Origin: Cinnamomum chago
Taxonomy: Eukaryota > Streptophyta > Magnoliopsida > Laurales > Lauraceae
Direction of reading: 5' to 3'
Assembly (NCBI GenBank): GCA_038049695.1
Contig: CP142452.1
Span: 73,103,501 to 73,167,500 of the forward strand
DNA: 64,000 nt
In this document: one piece after another, positions 1 to 12,740 of the stretch
Numbering within the stretch: position 1 is the first letter of the stretch
Layout: every line of letters starts with the position of its first letter
Notes under the pieces: model-generated
What the model was told of the DNA's origin: nothing
The model's database searches: none
What the model saw: only the letters and a program-made list of their open reading frames with translations
Position numbers and translations under genes: made by a program

Positions 1-324
1 ATATATTCATTTTGGTATTGTAGGTGTTGTATATGATGTCCCCTGCATTGTATTTAAATATGCAGTGGTTGATTAGTAGGATAAATGAACGATGTAAATG
101 GACTGTACCGTTTTAAAGTAAAGTGTTTAAATTATTTTGATACATGGTTGTCAATGTATTTTATTGGTATATTCCGCACAACTGTACATTGACAGGTATT
201 ATGCAAGATCCCTTGTAGATTCGTTTTAACTTCGGTTATTTCGGATCTACGGGAGTAAGTATGATTAAGATCGCGATCCGGGGGTTAATCCTAATGACTC
301 TGATTTCGAGTCCGGGTCGTGACA
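1..324 (-). mobile_element. End of a long-terminal repeat, truncated by the window edge
   Basis: The segment ends in ...GTCGTGACA at 324. Read on the minus strand it begins TGTCACGACCCGGACTCGAA, a start typical of long LTRs of plant Ty3-gypsy elements. The next five bases (ACATA, 325-329) match the uninterrupted site at 61975-61979 in the second copy of this block, so 324/325 is an insertion border. The other end lies outside the window. No coding sequence is seen in it. Confidence 0.65.
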
Positions 325-2640
325 ACATATCATATATCCTTCCTCACACATTAGAAAACAACTAAAGCATTCAACAAAGCTTACATATGTTTCTTTGAAT
401 TGTACTTTCCATTATCTATAGTTAAATAAATGCATTTCTGTTAGACATCACCAAACGCTTAAAAAAACCAAATGCTCTTTTCCTGCTTTTCTTAATTTGT
501 GTGCGTTTTGTTGCCTGAAAGCATACGAAATCATGATGTCTGGTATCAGAGCATTTCCAAGTGTTACAATAGACATGATGACCAAAAGAAGTGGGGTCTT
601 AGGTAGCCAACTCTCTATTTGAAATGTTGAAATAATCAACGACACAATCACAAAAAGGTGTGGATTGACGTGGGTCTTAATCAAATGGACATTTAGACCT
701 GGATTAGGAGGTCCCTAATCAAACAAGCATCCCATGAACATTGTATGAAGATTTTCACCTGAACACTATGCTTATACGGTCCTGTTCAGGCCAACTTGGT
801 TCCATTCTCTTTATGGACTTGGGTCATTCAAAAATTCCATCCCATCATATACCTTGATTCAACAGCATTATCGCCTCTAAATATATAATTCTTTGAGACT
901 CATTCTAACCGTGAGTAAGATTCAATGAGCATGAAATTGGATATGTTGCCAGATCATGAGGAGATGAGAGTGTGAAAGAAACTATACTGATCAAAGGTAG
1001 GCCCAAATGGGCACCATCAAGTTGTACTATAAATTCAGTCTACTGATCATAAGAGAACATTCTCAAACAATGTATCTGCTGCATTCATGCACAACTATCA
1101 CAGCAACTTCTTAATGGTGTAAAAAATGATTTAATTGTAAGATTTACTGCAAACAAAATACATTAGAAAGTTTAAATAAAAAAGTAGTTTTCTTGCATCT
1201 TAGGTATAAAAATCTTATTTTCGATCATGTTTTTCCAATGTTGTCTATAGGAAAACAGCAAACTTGAAACTAACCTGAAATTAAGTCCTACGTACCATTA
1301 TTTTTCTGATAATGATATCTACAATTAGAGTATTTCTTCCTCGTAGCTCATCATCACATGGTGGACCCAACTGCAGGAGTAGAGGCCTCAAATTCATCCA
1401 GTAATCATTGGATCCAATTGGCTTCTCCCTGATTAGATATCACTTACTTTAAAAATTAAAGGCATGCTAACGTATGCATAGCATCCTCCACTTTGTTAAA
1501 GAACCATTCTATTATCCTCTTAACCATAAAAAAGCTTGTGACTCTGTCTGCTCGTTGAAAAAGTAGTGATATAATAATTAACTCATATTAATCTCCATTG
1601 ACACATTGCTCGTTGCTTCAAGTTTAGTGAAAGCAGAAATAAGTCATTGCTTCCATGATCTCATACCACTAAGATCATAATAAGATTGTGCACCATTGGA
1701 GCACCAAAGTGGTTCTACTCCACTGAATAGGGCGCACATATGGGTGAACCAAAACTATCCAAGAGCTATATCCAGTCATAGATAGCTATTTAGTATAAAA
1801 CATTAGGCATCAAGTCATTTGAGTCATGATTCTAGATAGATGAAATAAGGCTTCAAGAATAATGACTATGAGGATAGTCATTTCATAAGATTCTATAGTT
1901 AGTAGACTATACCTTGAGTAATCCTCCTAGTTGAACATATTTTACAAATTTGTAAAGGGCCATCACCCCTACAAACACTTTGATTAGTGCCTTTTTGGCA
2001 TAGGATCTAGACCCTTTGGCTTGTGGATCTCTGCTTCCCTTTCTTAGATATGCTCCAACTCAAATATTAGAATGTATAACCACAGGACAAAAATGAGGTT
2101 TACATCTCTGAGTATGACAAATGTTTGGGTTAATTGGACCGATTGAATTAGATTAGCACCAGCTCCACACCCAGGTGTATTCATGCATGTGGGTTTTTCA
2201 CTTTCTATGTCTGAAACATGGACTAGCTTGAGAAGGGCTTCTAGGCATTCCCCATCCATGTTGTAGGGGGCATCAATTTGTGTGTGTCCTTATTATATTA
2301 CAGGTGGAAAAGGCATCGAGACATGTGTAGAATTTACCTAGTGTTTTTAAGAGTGGGTGGCTCACCATGAATTTGATACCTTGTCTGCCCTTTTTTACCA
2401 CGTGGTGTACTTGGAGCTTCTTGTTTTGTGTTCCCTGACTCGGATTTCTCGAGTTTAACACTTACAAACAGCAGAAGTCTCGGCTCAGAGGTTCACCAGG
2501 TCGAGTCGATTTGAAAACGACCGATTCTTTGACGAGTCATGTTCTGATGGGTCGAGAAATTATGTGTATAAACGACTAATTTCCTCATCATTACTTCCAA
2601 AAGGGTCAACTCCCATTTCCAAGTGCAGATAATTTTGATG
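325..2640. repeat. Segmental duplication block A, left copy
   Basis: This block is repeated in the same orientation at 61975-64000, with near-identical stretches of hundreds of bases and several indels: the right copy lacks parts of about 680-780 and 1030-1240. The matching sequence reaches the window end, so the right copy probably continues beyond it. Short minus-strand reading frames near 2044-2461 have counterparts at 63368-63816. They resemble no family I know, and I read the block as non-coding. Confidence 0.85.
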
Positions 2641-3464
2641 TCTCCAAGGCTCTAACCAGGTGAATTATGTGTATATCAGCTCAGGACAAGCTCAAATAGA
2701 GGATTTCACATGATTCTGTCTGGGCAAATTTACAAGTAAAACAAGAATACCTGGATCATAAGTCAAAATACGACCAGGTTGGCTTTTGTTATCTATTTAC
2801 ACATGTACAAAATACAGGGCACTTCTCAGTGTTCTCCAGTACTCAATGGTAGATATTAACCATGTCCATATAGGTGGGGTCCACACGTATGAAAATGAGT
2901 AAGGAATTTGGAAATGGATTCCCTGTTTGTTTGGTCCAAACAGGGGTTGCCACATGGATTTGAAATGACCCATCTCATCTTGTTAAAAATATTTCATAGC
3001 CTTAAAAAAATTTCATTTCCCATGTGGCACCCCCTGAAGCCCAGTTTGGACAAAACAGGAGATCCAGATCCAAGGAATTTACTCTTAAGGCTAGGATCAG
3101 ATGAACTTTTTCGTAAGAAAAACTAATGAGCCTACCAGACTAAGAGATTTGTTGTACATATATAAAAGAAACAATAAATGGAAGAAGCAAAAGGCATTTA
3201 ATTATTATGTCCTCTTGAAAGTTATTACAACACAAGGACAAGCCATCATGTATTTCATTCTAATTCAATATCATGGAGACAATGCTCGATTAAAATAGGC
3301 ATCCCAGTGTTATAAATATTCACGATATTTTGAAAACATCATCACGAGGAAGGTTAATATGCATCCATCGATCCTTCGCTATAAAGTGAGGGACACATAT
3401 ATAATTAAAAATATTTTTGTGTAGAAGAGAAAAAGTTATATATGGTCATTTGTAGAAGACGAAT

Positions 3465-6400
3465 TGTAACGCCTCAATTTCGGATAACGAGAAAATCGTC
3501 GTAATACCCGAAGTTAGCACGCTACTTCCCGGAAAATCCGAGAACTTCCAAGATCGTAGGCCCGCAGTGAGGTCCAATTTAAAACTTTTGAACAATATAA
3601 ACTCAATTGCTAAATTGCGGAAGCACAAGGTGTAAAGCGGAAGCAAGAGGTATCAATATATATATAGCAAATGAGAGCAGAACAGTAGTCTAGCTTAAAA
3701 GTGTCAGTTATTAAACAAAAGTTGATTACATGTTTGATTTCTACCCGGCTCACTACAAAATTCGCTCAAAAGTCCAAAATAAAGATAGCGCTCAAAGCCC
3801 TGGCCCTGACTCTCCACCCTCCGGCTCGACATCGGGGTCGGCCGGGCCCCAAACGTAATCTCCGACGACAGGCGCCTCTACGAGCGCAAGCGCGTCCTCC
3901 GCGTACACTAGGTCAAAGCCTAAGCACCAAAGATGGGTCAGATCTAAAGATCTGGCAAGTCACAGTATACAAGTAACATAGGATATATATATCAAAGGAA
4001 TAGAGGCAGGTATATAGTAAAAGAATATCAATAAACATGATCTAGGCAGTTGAGCAAGATAAACATAAGGAATCAGGATAAATATAACATCTAGTCTAAA
4101 ACAATGTGGCACATTCACACGAGCTGGATACCGCGGGATATTATGCCGCGGCCCTCCCATACTGAACATAATTGCGGCGGGGAATCTCACAAGTGCTGGG
4201 GATTACTAACCCCGTAAATCACTCATCAGTCTCATCACACTCATCACTCGGGGAGACTGGATTCGGTATCACACCGTCCGTCTAAAAACATAGCTCATCA
4301 TGATAGCTCACTCATCACTTATAAATAGCTCCTACCCGGGATGATCAGTCCAAAGGCTGAGTTTAAATCAACCGAGTGAATGTCTATGCCGACTCGAAGA
4401 AACTCTAAGGGTCTGTGTCTATCTAGGCATTGCCTTGCATGAACAAGGTCCTAACCATGTCTCTAAGAGGTTCAACTATCAATTAGTCAATGGATTAAAA
4501 TCCAAGTCCAAGCCCACTCCTTGGATCCATACCAAGGCCCATCAACACCTGGCTTGGTCTAAGACAATCCAAACGAAACAACATATCCATTTCTACTGAT
4601 AATCAACTCATCATCATCCATAAGGAGTTATAAGACTAATAAAATTCACATCTCCAATTCTAAGGGTACACATTTCCATACGTAGGCCCAAAAAGGGTTC
4701 GCCTAGCCACAGACACGGGTCAGTGTTCTTCAAATCATACTATCGGGTCACCTCTAAGATATCCTAGGTTCAGGTCATCCATTTCCATTTAATTAACAGT
4801 TAAAAGCTATACTAAGGGTATAAGAGTGACAGTAAATAAGAAAGGTGAAGTATGAACTTCAGTAAGAGAATCAACAGGGAAAATAACAACAATCCAATCC
4901 TAGGTAATGGACCACATTCAGGTTCAGGTCATCTCCGGTAATTAGATCCCTAAATGAAGTCTCAGATGCGAAAGGATACTGTGTTTGGTGTTCCTGAGGT
5001 TACGAGCATCATTGACAGCTTTTAAAGATCGAATCATCTTAGATTAAGCAACAAAAACCCTAATTGCTGGTCCTCACGAGTCAAGGTTGAGCCACACCGT
5101 TGACTCGGGCTTGGCACATCAATAAATGTCCATTTGGATGGTCAATGAGTCTCACAAATGATCACAACTTCAAATGACTGAAAACTGGAAAATCACAAAT
5201 TCCCAGTGTGCTCGGTCGACCTGGCATAGGCTCGGTCGACCTGGCACACTGGGGGTTGACCCCCAGGTCGACCTGGTATGCAGTGTGCTCGGTCGACCTG
5301 GCTACAAGTTGGTCGACCGAGTGCACTGAGAAAACTGGTCAAGCACCTGGAAGGCCTGGTTTGTTCCCAGGGACTTCATGTGTGCTCGGTCGACCTCCTG
5401 GCCTGGGTGGTCGACCGAGTGCACTGAAACCCTGGAACCTTGATGTCCCAGCTCTCAGTCTTCTCTCCTGAAATTCCTGTGTGCTCGGTCGACCCGAAGC
5501 AGGGCTCGGTCGACCTGGCACACTGGATTTCTGGATCTGAGAAAAAATGCATCTCCCAGCTATTTCCTGCAAAAACAGTGTGCTCGGTCAACCTGGCACA
5601 AGGCTCGGTCGACCGGGCACACTGAACTTTCAGTCTGCTAAAAATTAACTGAGACTGGGTTTTCTCCCAGTTTCAGTGTGCTCGATCGACCGAGCTGCAA
5701 GCCGGTCGACTGGGCACACGCAGAACTGGGGAAAACCCAATTTTCAAAGGTTCATCATTCTCAACCCGTTTTTCCACCAAAACATCTCTAATCCTTCCCA
5801 AACATCTCCAATCCAACGTAAAACATAGAAACACTCAAATGCACCTCCATCCAACACCAAATAGGCCCATTGATCTTCCAAATGGGGTGAAATCCATCCA
5901 TCAATGCCAAGAAAATCCATCTACTCCAAGCTCATAGGTACTTCTAGCATATAAACATTAATTGAATGGAAATACAAAATCAAGGAAATGAAACCACATA
6001 TATTCTATGCTAAATCAGTATATTGTACTTGCCTTTGAGAATAGAAGGTTGTAGAGAGAGAGAGAGAGAAATAGAGAACCAAGCTAAGAAGAAGATGAAG
6101 TTGCAACTCCTAGTGTATTTCCTAGCACGAGAATAGCTCAAGCTCAGCTCTAGAAGAGAAATGAGAGAGGGGAAGAAGAGGGGAAATGAGAGAGTGAATA
6201 GTTGCTAGGTTTTTGGGGAAATGGGCTATATTTATAGGATTTGGGGGTTGCTAAAAACTGAAATGCCCTTATGGCTTGTATGGGATTAGGGTTAAGGTTA
6301 GGGGCATTTAGGTCTTTAGGTGGGAAAGTTCTAGAAGTATCTTTTTGCGGATACCCCCCTATAGTTAACTCTAATTCCTAGCTAGGGCATCCCCTCACTA

Positions 6401-6590
6401 ACTAACCCTAGAAATTGCAAAAGACCCCTAAAATCCTATTACTAACACAACTATACTAATTTAACTCAAACTTAGGAAAATATATCTAATTACCCTCACT
6501 AACCCACTAATTAGTATAATTAGCTAATATATAATATTAAATAGTATTCAAAAATTCAATTAGAGGGCCCACAAGGGGTGGGGCCTCACA
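3465..6590 (+). mobile_element. Putative solo LTR of a long-LTR Ty3-gypsy-type element (3.1 kb)
   Basis: The unit starts TGTAACGCC and ends GGGGCCTCACA, the TG...CA ends of an LTR. The flanks are CGAAT (3460-3464) and TGAAT (6591-6595), a target duplication with one mismatch. No gag or pol similarity is visible inside. Near the 3' end there is an AG-rich tract (about 6050-6200) followed by a TATA-like stretch, CTATATTTATAGGA (about 6228-6241), consistent with a + strand U3 promoter. Its build (long LTR, motif-rich middle, late TATA) resembles the solo LTR at 24869-30123, although the sequences differ. A non-autonomous element without an LTR nature is a less likely alternative. Confidence 0.55.
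5205..5720. repeat. Degenerate array of GGTCGACC palindromes inside the LTR
   Basis: The motif CTCGGTCGACCTGGCAC or close variants (GGTCGACCGAGTGCACTG, CGGTCGACCGGGCACACTG) recurs about a dozen times in 500 bp, in both orientations because its core GGTCGACC is self-complementary. Spacing is irregular, so it is not a simple tandem repeat. Several short overlapping reading frames here come from the repetition and are not genes. Confidence 0.8.
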
Positions 6591-8340
6591 TGAATGTTCA
6601 TGTATAAAGAAGGAAATCCATGCAAGTATGTGTCTCTTACTCTATGGTGAGGAATTGATGCACATGAATATTCCTCATCATATAATATCAAAGAACTTAT
6701 CCACTTATGTATTTTTCCTTCATAAAATCCTGATATTATCATAATGAGAGCAAGAAATTGGGAGAACTTTATTACAATATCTTTCAATAACATTTTTTTT
6801 ATATTAATTTTCTGCAACATTTTCACAATGTACCCAGATAGAAAAAGAAATATGTAAAATCTAAATATCTTGAAATTTTCCTATGACAATAATTTTTCAT
6901 GACCTATTTTATGACAACAATGCATGCTAACCAACCCAAATGTTCGGCTGTAAATCCTCAAAATTCAACGGTGTAGTTATTAGTCATTTGATGTTCTTCT
7001 TGTTGTTTATTACGTGAATTGATTTTGCTCTTATATGATGGGACAGAGTCAGAGACTATAAACCAAATCCTTGAAATTAAAAATGCCCTATCACAATGTT
7101 ACAGCGAAACATCTGGGATCTTATCTATAACTGATAATTAAACATTGCAAAATGACCATTCAACTTCCCCATACTTTTAAAGTAAAATCCAGTGTAAGGA
7201 CAAAAGGAAGAAATAGTATATAAATGGACATTACAATTCCAATCAGGGGTTAAAATCCAAAGCTACTGTTGGCACTAGCTTTGGCTAGCTTTGTTGTAAT
7301 TAGCAAACGTTACTATACTAGGGGTACTGTAATGCCAACTATAACATTTTTTTTCCGTTAGTGTGCTGCCAAGCCTTTTCTTATTGTCTCTTACCACTGC
7401 TGAAGGACAATAGCCGATTGGCAAAACACCCATGGTTTGAGTTTTCATCTGTCAAAACTCTTAAGATAGTTCCTTGACTCAGAGGTGATCTAAAGAAGCG
7501 ATCTCAATGTATTTTGAAGTACGTTACCAACTTTACCGGTTTTGAGGTTGGGGCTGCTAAATTCCCAGAATTTCAAGTTGTCCAAAAGTTGTACTTTGAG
7601 TTGGAATTCCAAATCCCTCTTGTCGGTAGAGAGCATTTATAATCCCAATTAAAAGCAAAGATAATGGAATTTCAAAAATTCCAAAAGCTTGTTTGAGATT
7701 TTATAGGTAGCTATAATTTAGAATTTTGATGAGAGAAACATGGCTTTTCAAATTAAGGGGTACAAGCCATTACATATTGACCAAAAAAGCTTAACATCCC
7801 AAGTTCTTGTCAAGAATTTAGATAAAGAAACAGTACACTCTGAGAGACGGTATTATCATGTTATCATGTGCCTATAGTTTTGACAGGTGGCCGATCTAGA
7901 CGAACTTTTAGCCGCGGAAAAAAAAAAAAAAAAAAACCACGACTTAGTGTCTGCTTGATAAGTGAAAGTTCTATTTGGAATATTCAAGTCTGAAAATATC
8001 AAATGCCTGTAAAATCTCATCTCCCAAGATGCCAATTTTTCTGTTTGACAAAATGAATTTAAAAAACTAACTACCGTAAATAGCGAAAACATCCTTTTTC
8101 ACAAGATTTTTAGGTTATTTGAAATTTCTTTAGACAATGTAGAATCAGCCCCATCTCGTATGGGACATACAACAAAAATGCATAGACCGCATTATCAAGC
8201 GTGGCCCACTAAATGGGCAATTTAGAAATTGACAGGGCTCCAATCTTGAAAAAAAAAAATCTTCAAATCTAATGAATTAAAATGCCCTAATCTGGTTCAT
8301 TTGTATTTTCTTCTTTTTAGAAATAGGACATCTAGCAGAA

Positions 8341-8530
8341 CCTTTTTTTTTTTTTCTTAAAGCCAGCCAAGGGGCCTGGACCCAATTGAGAGCCTGCACC
8401 CACACGGGAATACAACCCACTTAAGTAGAAAAAGAGCATGCACACGTGGGAAGATGTGGCATACTCAGGGTTCGAACCCTAGGCAGAACTTATAGAGCCC
8501 ACTGGCCTACCACACAAGTGCGATTTCCAA
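8341..8530 (-). mobile_element. SINE-like element, minus strand
   Basis: A T run at about 8341-8355 is the poly(A) tail on the minus strand. Read on that strand, the other end has an A-box-like GTAGGCCAGTGGGC followed by a clear B box (GGGTTCGAACCC, about 8469-8480). This is the internal RNA polymerase III promoter layout of tRNA-derived SINEs. The body is about 190 bp, the usual SINE size. I did not find a clean target duplication. Confidence 0.5.
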
Positions 8531-8904
8531 GACCTAGTTATCTAAGATATCAGATCAGTGTAATTAAATAACTACCCGTATGATCTAAGCAAATATGCGA
8601 CGAAAAAAATAATAACTTTCTTTTTTTATTCATTTCATGAATTTATATTGGAGAGTTGGCAATATTCAAGAAATCTCAAATTTCTCCCTAAAATTGCTAA
8701 AATGGAAAAACTACTTGTATGAGGTAGGCAAGTAAATTCTAAAAAAAAATTAACCTATCACATGTCCCATTTTATTAAACAACTACTTGTATGAGGTACG
8801 TAGGTAACTCTCAAAAAAAAAAAAAAATCGATTGTATTCTAACGGGAAAATGAATTGGGATCTTCTCTAGTCATAGGTGGCACTCTTAAGGCCAATTGAT
8901 CCTC

Positions 8905-9645
8905 TGATTTGGTCTTAAGGCCAGATCAACTGATTTGGCCAAGCACCAACAACAACCACCTCTCTTTTGCTGCTGCCTGAGAGTCCATCAGATCTAGAAA
9001 TCTTTCCAGAGTTTGGTCTAAGTTTGCCTGGAACAGTCTTCTAAAGCCTTCCACCGCTTGTTTTGCATGGAAATTGTTCCATAACAAACTTCCCACCAAT
9101 CCCTGGGCCCAATCTATTGGAGTGCAACTGACAACTTCTTGTTATCTGTGTGGCACTCATCAAGAGTCTGCTTACCTTATGTTCTTCCTCTGCCCTTTTG
9201 CTTCAGCTTTCTGGGCCTGGTTAGAAGATAAAGGGAATTTCAGGTTTCTTCCTTCCAGCTCTGTCTCTTCTAAATGGGTCTCCTTCTCCTCTAATGCCTG
9301 CTCCAGAGCAAAAAAAGGTTTGGGTGCCCTCTTCATCATTGCAATTTTCAGCATTTGGAAGGTTAGGAACTTGGGTATCTTTAACAACAATGTGCCTTCT
9401 CTGGACTCAGCTATTAATTTCTTTTTGGCGGATGCTTCTTTTTCTCTTAGCAAATTGTCTTCTCCTTTTTCTAGTCATATTTTAGATTCTTTCTTCTCTC
9501 TCTGTAATCAGCTCTATCCTTTTATAAGATAGAGTTTTGTTTTTTGCTGGTGCTCTGTTTTTTCTTTTTTGTTGCCTTCTTAGGCTGTTGTTTCTCCCTT
9601 TGCTTTTCTTAATTCAATTTGCAATTTAGGAAAAAAAAAAAAAAA
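8905..9645 (+). mobile_element. 5'-truncated LINE (L1-type) insertion
   Basis: The insertion is bordered by a perfect 15-bp target duplication, GGCCAATTGATCCTC (8890-8904 and 9646-9660), and ends in a poly(A) run at 9631-9645. Together with the C-terminal ORF2 coding remnant inside, this is diagnostic of a LINE truncated at its 5' end during target-primed reverse transcription. The long intact target duplication suggests a fairly recent insertion. Confidence 0.85.
9074..9532 (+). pseudogene. LINE ORF2 C-terminal fragment (RT zinc-binding type)
   Basis: This 152-codon open frame has the zinc-binding region found at the C-terminus of plant LINE ORF2 proteins and related fragments. It shows KLPTNPWAQSIG, a Cys pair followed by His (CYLCGTHQESAYLMFFLCPFA) and FSIWKVRN. 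The same signature pattern occurs in the LINE at 39813-41300 (CCLCKTSSESALHLFFH, VIWKCRN). The reverse transcriptase and endonuclease are missing through 5' truncation, so it cannot be functional by itself. Confidence 0.75.
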
Positions 9646-9660
9646 GGCCAATTGATCCTC

Positions 9661-10892
9661 ATGATAGAAGAGGTACTTTATATTAATTATATATATAAAT
9701 TAAATTTATTAAATATTGTTTGCATAATTTTCTTGCTAGGTGGGTCTATTGGCAAGGACTGATCATGATGCTATCAGTTTAAAGATCCAGGGATCATTTT
9801 TTGGGCATGTTAGTAACTCGGTTGCCAATACTATTCAATCATGAGTTTGTTGTTGGCATATAGTTTGCATTACCTACCTAAAAAAACGGCCTATGCATAA
9901 TAACTAAATAAATAAAAAAAACAGATGGATTAAAAATTGTGAATAATCGATGGGTTTCATGGATTTAGAGGGGACATCAAATTGATGGGTCCCAATTTGA
10001 GTAGATGGTTAAAGTGGGTCCCTTGCCACGTGTTGTCCTCTGATTGGGTCTAGACTTGGAGGATTCGGAAGGAGTGAAACATGATACTCGGGCATCGGCT
10101 CACGTGTCCACTAGCAGGAGGAGCAGGTCATCCACCATTCAAAGGGCAAGCAAAATTACCAAAGTGCCCTTGTATCAGGCAAAATGGTTCGGTATGTGGA
10201 TTCCTCGCAGCCCAAAAACTGATCAGCATTTAATGAGTACTAGTGGAGTCCTGCACGTGCAATGCACGTGTAAGAAACATACTCTTTTAGTATGATAATC
10301 TGAATAAAATAAAGTCATTAAAAAACTTAATATTAACTATCCCAATGGAGAATGACCATGTAACAAATTAAGTAATTTACAATCACTCATTGTTCTTATA
10401 AAATTTATTAAAAGCTTCAATAGAAAAAAGTAAGAAGAAGATTGAATAACAAGATCTATGGAATGAAACTAATTGAAAAAAAAAAAAAGTTGAAAACCAA
10501 CATTTTCTAGCCATACATGATTAGGCAAAACACTCACCAATTTCAATATAGATCGATAGTCCGGCCTATTTCCCATTAAAATTTGTCTAAAACCTAGCAC
10601 CAAATACATACCAAATTCAATGAAACAAAATACTAACCAACCAAAACAGTACCCAACTCATAGTTTTAAACGAATCAACAACAAATTACAAGGATTCCAA
10701 GCAATCTTTGGCGTTCTCATCTCTTCCCCTGACAAGCAAATCGTGTCTTTGGGCATTGGAATCGAAGTTGAAATTTTCTACACATGAAAATCTCAACTGA
10801 AATTTCTCATTTGAGTTCTTGCAGCGAATGAACAAATTCTTCAAACACAACCCTTTTCTTCATCATTTGAGCTAAGCATTTCATCGAAATAT
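9661..10892. other. AT-rich stretch, no gene seen
   Basis: I see no exon-like coding run, RNA gene or transposon border here. An 83-codon frame at 10044-10295 has no recognisable domain and no conserved context. A homopurine/AT-rich part leads into the tandem-repeat field at 10893. Confidence 0.5.
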
Positions 10893-11350
10893 AATAATAA
10901 TAAGTAGGGCCCAAAGATGTGTACGTAGTTATCTTTAATTATATATATAATATAATAATACTAAGTGGAATCCACAAATGTGTTGAGAAAAAGCATGACA
11001 AGTTCTTCTACTAAGTGGGGCCCACAAATTTGTGGTTCTCTTTTATTTTATCTATATAATATAGTAATACTAAGTGGGGCCTATAGATGTGTAGATGTAG
11101 AGTAAAAGCATGACAAGTTCTTCTACTAAGTGGGGCATATAGATGTGTAGTTCTCGTTTTATTATATATATATATCTGATATAATAATACTAAGTGGGGT
11201 ATACAGATATTATAATAATACTAAGTGGGGCCCACAGATGTGTAGATATAGAGAAAAAGCTTGACAAGTTCTTCTACGAAGTGGAGCCCACAGATGCTAG
11301 TTTTCTTGTATTATATATATAATATAATAATACTAAGTGAGGCACATAGT
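10893..11350. repeat. Degenerate tandem repeat around ACTAAGTGGGGCCCACAGAT
   Basis: The core ACTAAGTGGGGCC, followed by CACAGATGTGTAG or variants, appears about nine times (near 10901, 10963, 11011, 11071, 11127, 11191, 11221, 11277 and 11332). It is separated by AT-rich spacers such as ATATAATATAATAATA and by GACAAGTTCTTCTAC. The same vocabulary (AAGTGGGCCCCATAGTGGTGTAG) returns at 14860-15160, so the two fields are related. Confidence 0.75.
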
Positions 11351-12740
11351 AGGTACATCATGAACCACATAATGGAGTAAATAGTGCATAGTTAAAATCT
11401 TTTATTTTTCCCACATTGGCTTAGTTTATTAACCGGGGTAAACAAAATAGAGCCAAGAAAGACTAAAAAAACTTTCTGAACGATAAAATCTGAAATATTT
11501 TTCCTTTGAAATGATTATTTAATTGCACCATATCTCACAATTAATTTTACAAAAAGACAAAAAAAAAATGAATAAAAATTTGAAAATTAGTGAACAAAAT
11601 GGTTCAATGAGAACCACAAATGAATGCTTATAGGTCTTATCCCACTCTTAAGGGGTTTGGAGGGTGACGATTGAAGATGCATTGGTTTAGAAAGTAAGAA
11701 TTTAACTAACATAAACTAAAACAAGAAAATTAAGAAACAAAATAAAATGTTAGATTCTTATACAAATATGGATTAAGTTTTTGGCTTTTTGAATATTAGT
11801 ACCTGTACTGCTTTAAAAAAAAGCCCTTCCCCTTCGACTCTATGGAGAAGGAAAACAGATTCTAACAAATAATGAAAAGCTTTTCCATGCCTCATAGCAT
11901 CGTCCTTTTAGTTATTGTCTACTTTGGTTTTCTCGATGATGACACTTTCTGTTTGAGTTTCCATTTTCCTATCTCACGTAACAAAACAATATCAATTTTA
12001 CATTTAAAATGCTATGCACAAATTTATATTCCAAACATAGAGTGAGAATTAAATACAATGTTCTACCATAAGAAAACACGAAACACGCACAATTTGAAAG
12101 CCTGCAGTTAAGATTCAGGAAATAAAACAGACATATAATTAAAACTATCAGAGCACGAAGGCTATCAATGGGCCTAACTTTGGCCCAAACAGGAATAAGA
12201 AAGAAAAAACCAACTCTGCATCATCATTTTCTTAACTCTGGTTGCACCCATTTTTCTTAGAATGAAAATTTTATTGCAACATTAAAAAAAATTGAAGAAG
12301 AAGACACAATCAAACAATAATAATTTTAGTAGACAATGCTCACTTACATGTATGAAAACTCCCTCCATTCCAAAAGAAGCTAAGAGTCAATGAAGAATCT
12401 GTTAAAATATCATGTTCTTCCTTACACAATTATTCATAGAGGAAAAATCTCATACCCACAAAATTCCCTACATTGAAAATCTTATAGTATCTGAATAAGA
12501 AGAATGTTAAAAGAAAATTGAAAAAAGAAGAGGGAAAAAACAACATTTAAGATATTGATTTGAGATAGATTCAAATCTTATCCACATTTTCCTTTTCTTT
12601 TCTCCACTATCTTAAAAAAAAAAAAAAAACAAAGAAATCGAAAAAAAATTACTCGATTTATTGGAATGTAATAAAACGAGACTTTATTACGTTTAAAATA
12701 TCAGCATCAACTCAATATAAAAGTTTAAAAAAAATTATTA
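11351..12740. other. AT-rich stretch, no gene seen
   Basis: There are no long reading frames and no RNA gene or element ends that I recognise. Short poly(A) runs occur at 11560 and 12613. Confidence 0.5.

Larger units (their letters stand above)
3358..6668. mobile_element. Small MITE split by a putative solo LTR
   Basis: The left part (about 3358-3464) carries GCATCCATCGATCC and GTGAGGGACACAT. The right part (6591-6668) carries GTGTCTCTTACTCTATGGTG and GAATTGATGCACATGAA. Together they look like the two ends of the same MITE family that is complete at 34406-34589, where both ends read TGCATCYATCCCTCACCATAG. The LTR at 3465-6590 sits between the halves. The outer limits are approximate. Confidence 0.5.
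2580..8230. repeat. Segmental duplication block B, left copy (interrupted)
   Basis: Stretches here match 42100-50480 in the same order. Examples are 2720-3300 against 42180-42660 (shared motif ACAAGGACAAGCCATCATGT) and 7020-7480 against 49740-50260 (shared motif AAATAGTATATAAATGG). The left copy is interrupted by a MITE and a putative solo LTR (3358-6668); the right copy is interrupted by a copia element. Divergence is clearly higher than between the two copies of block A. No coding region is recognised here. Confidence 0.7.

Noticed and set aside
2044-2461. Short minus-strand frames repeated at 63368-63816
   Set aside because: Their preservation follows from the recent duplication of the block; frames differ in length and reading between copies.
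10893-11350. CRISPR-like spaced repeat
   Set aside because: Repeat cores vary and spacers are themselves related AT-rich phrases; this is a plant tandem repeat, not an array of repeats and unique spacers.
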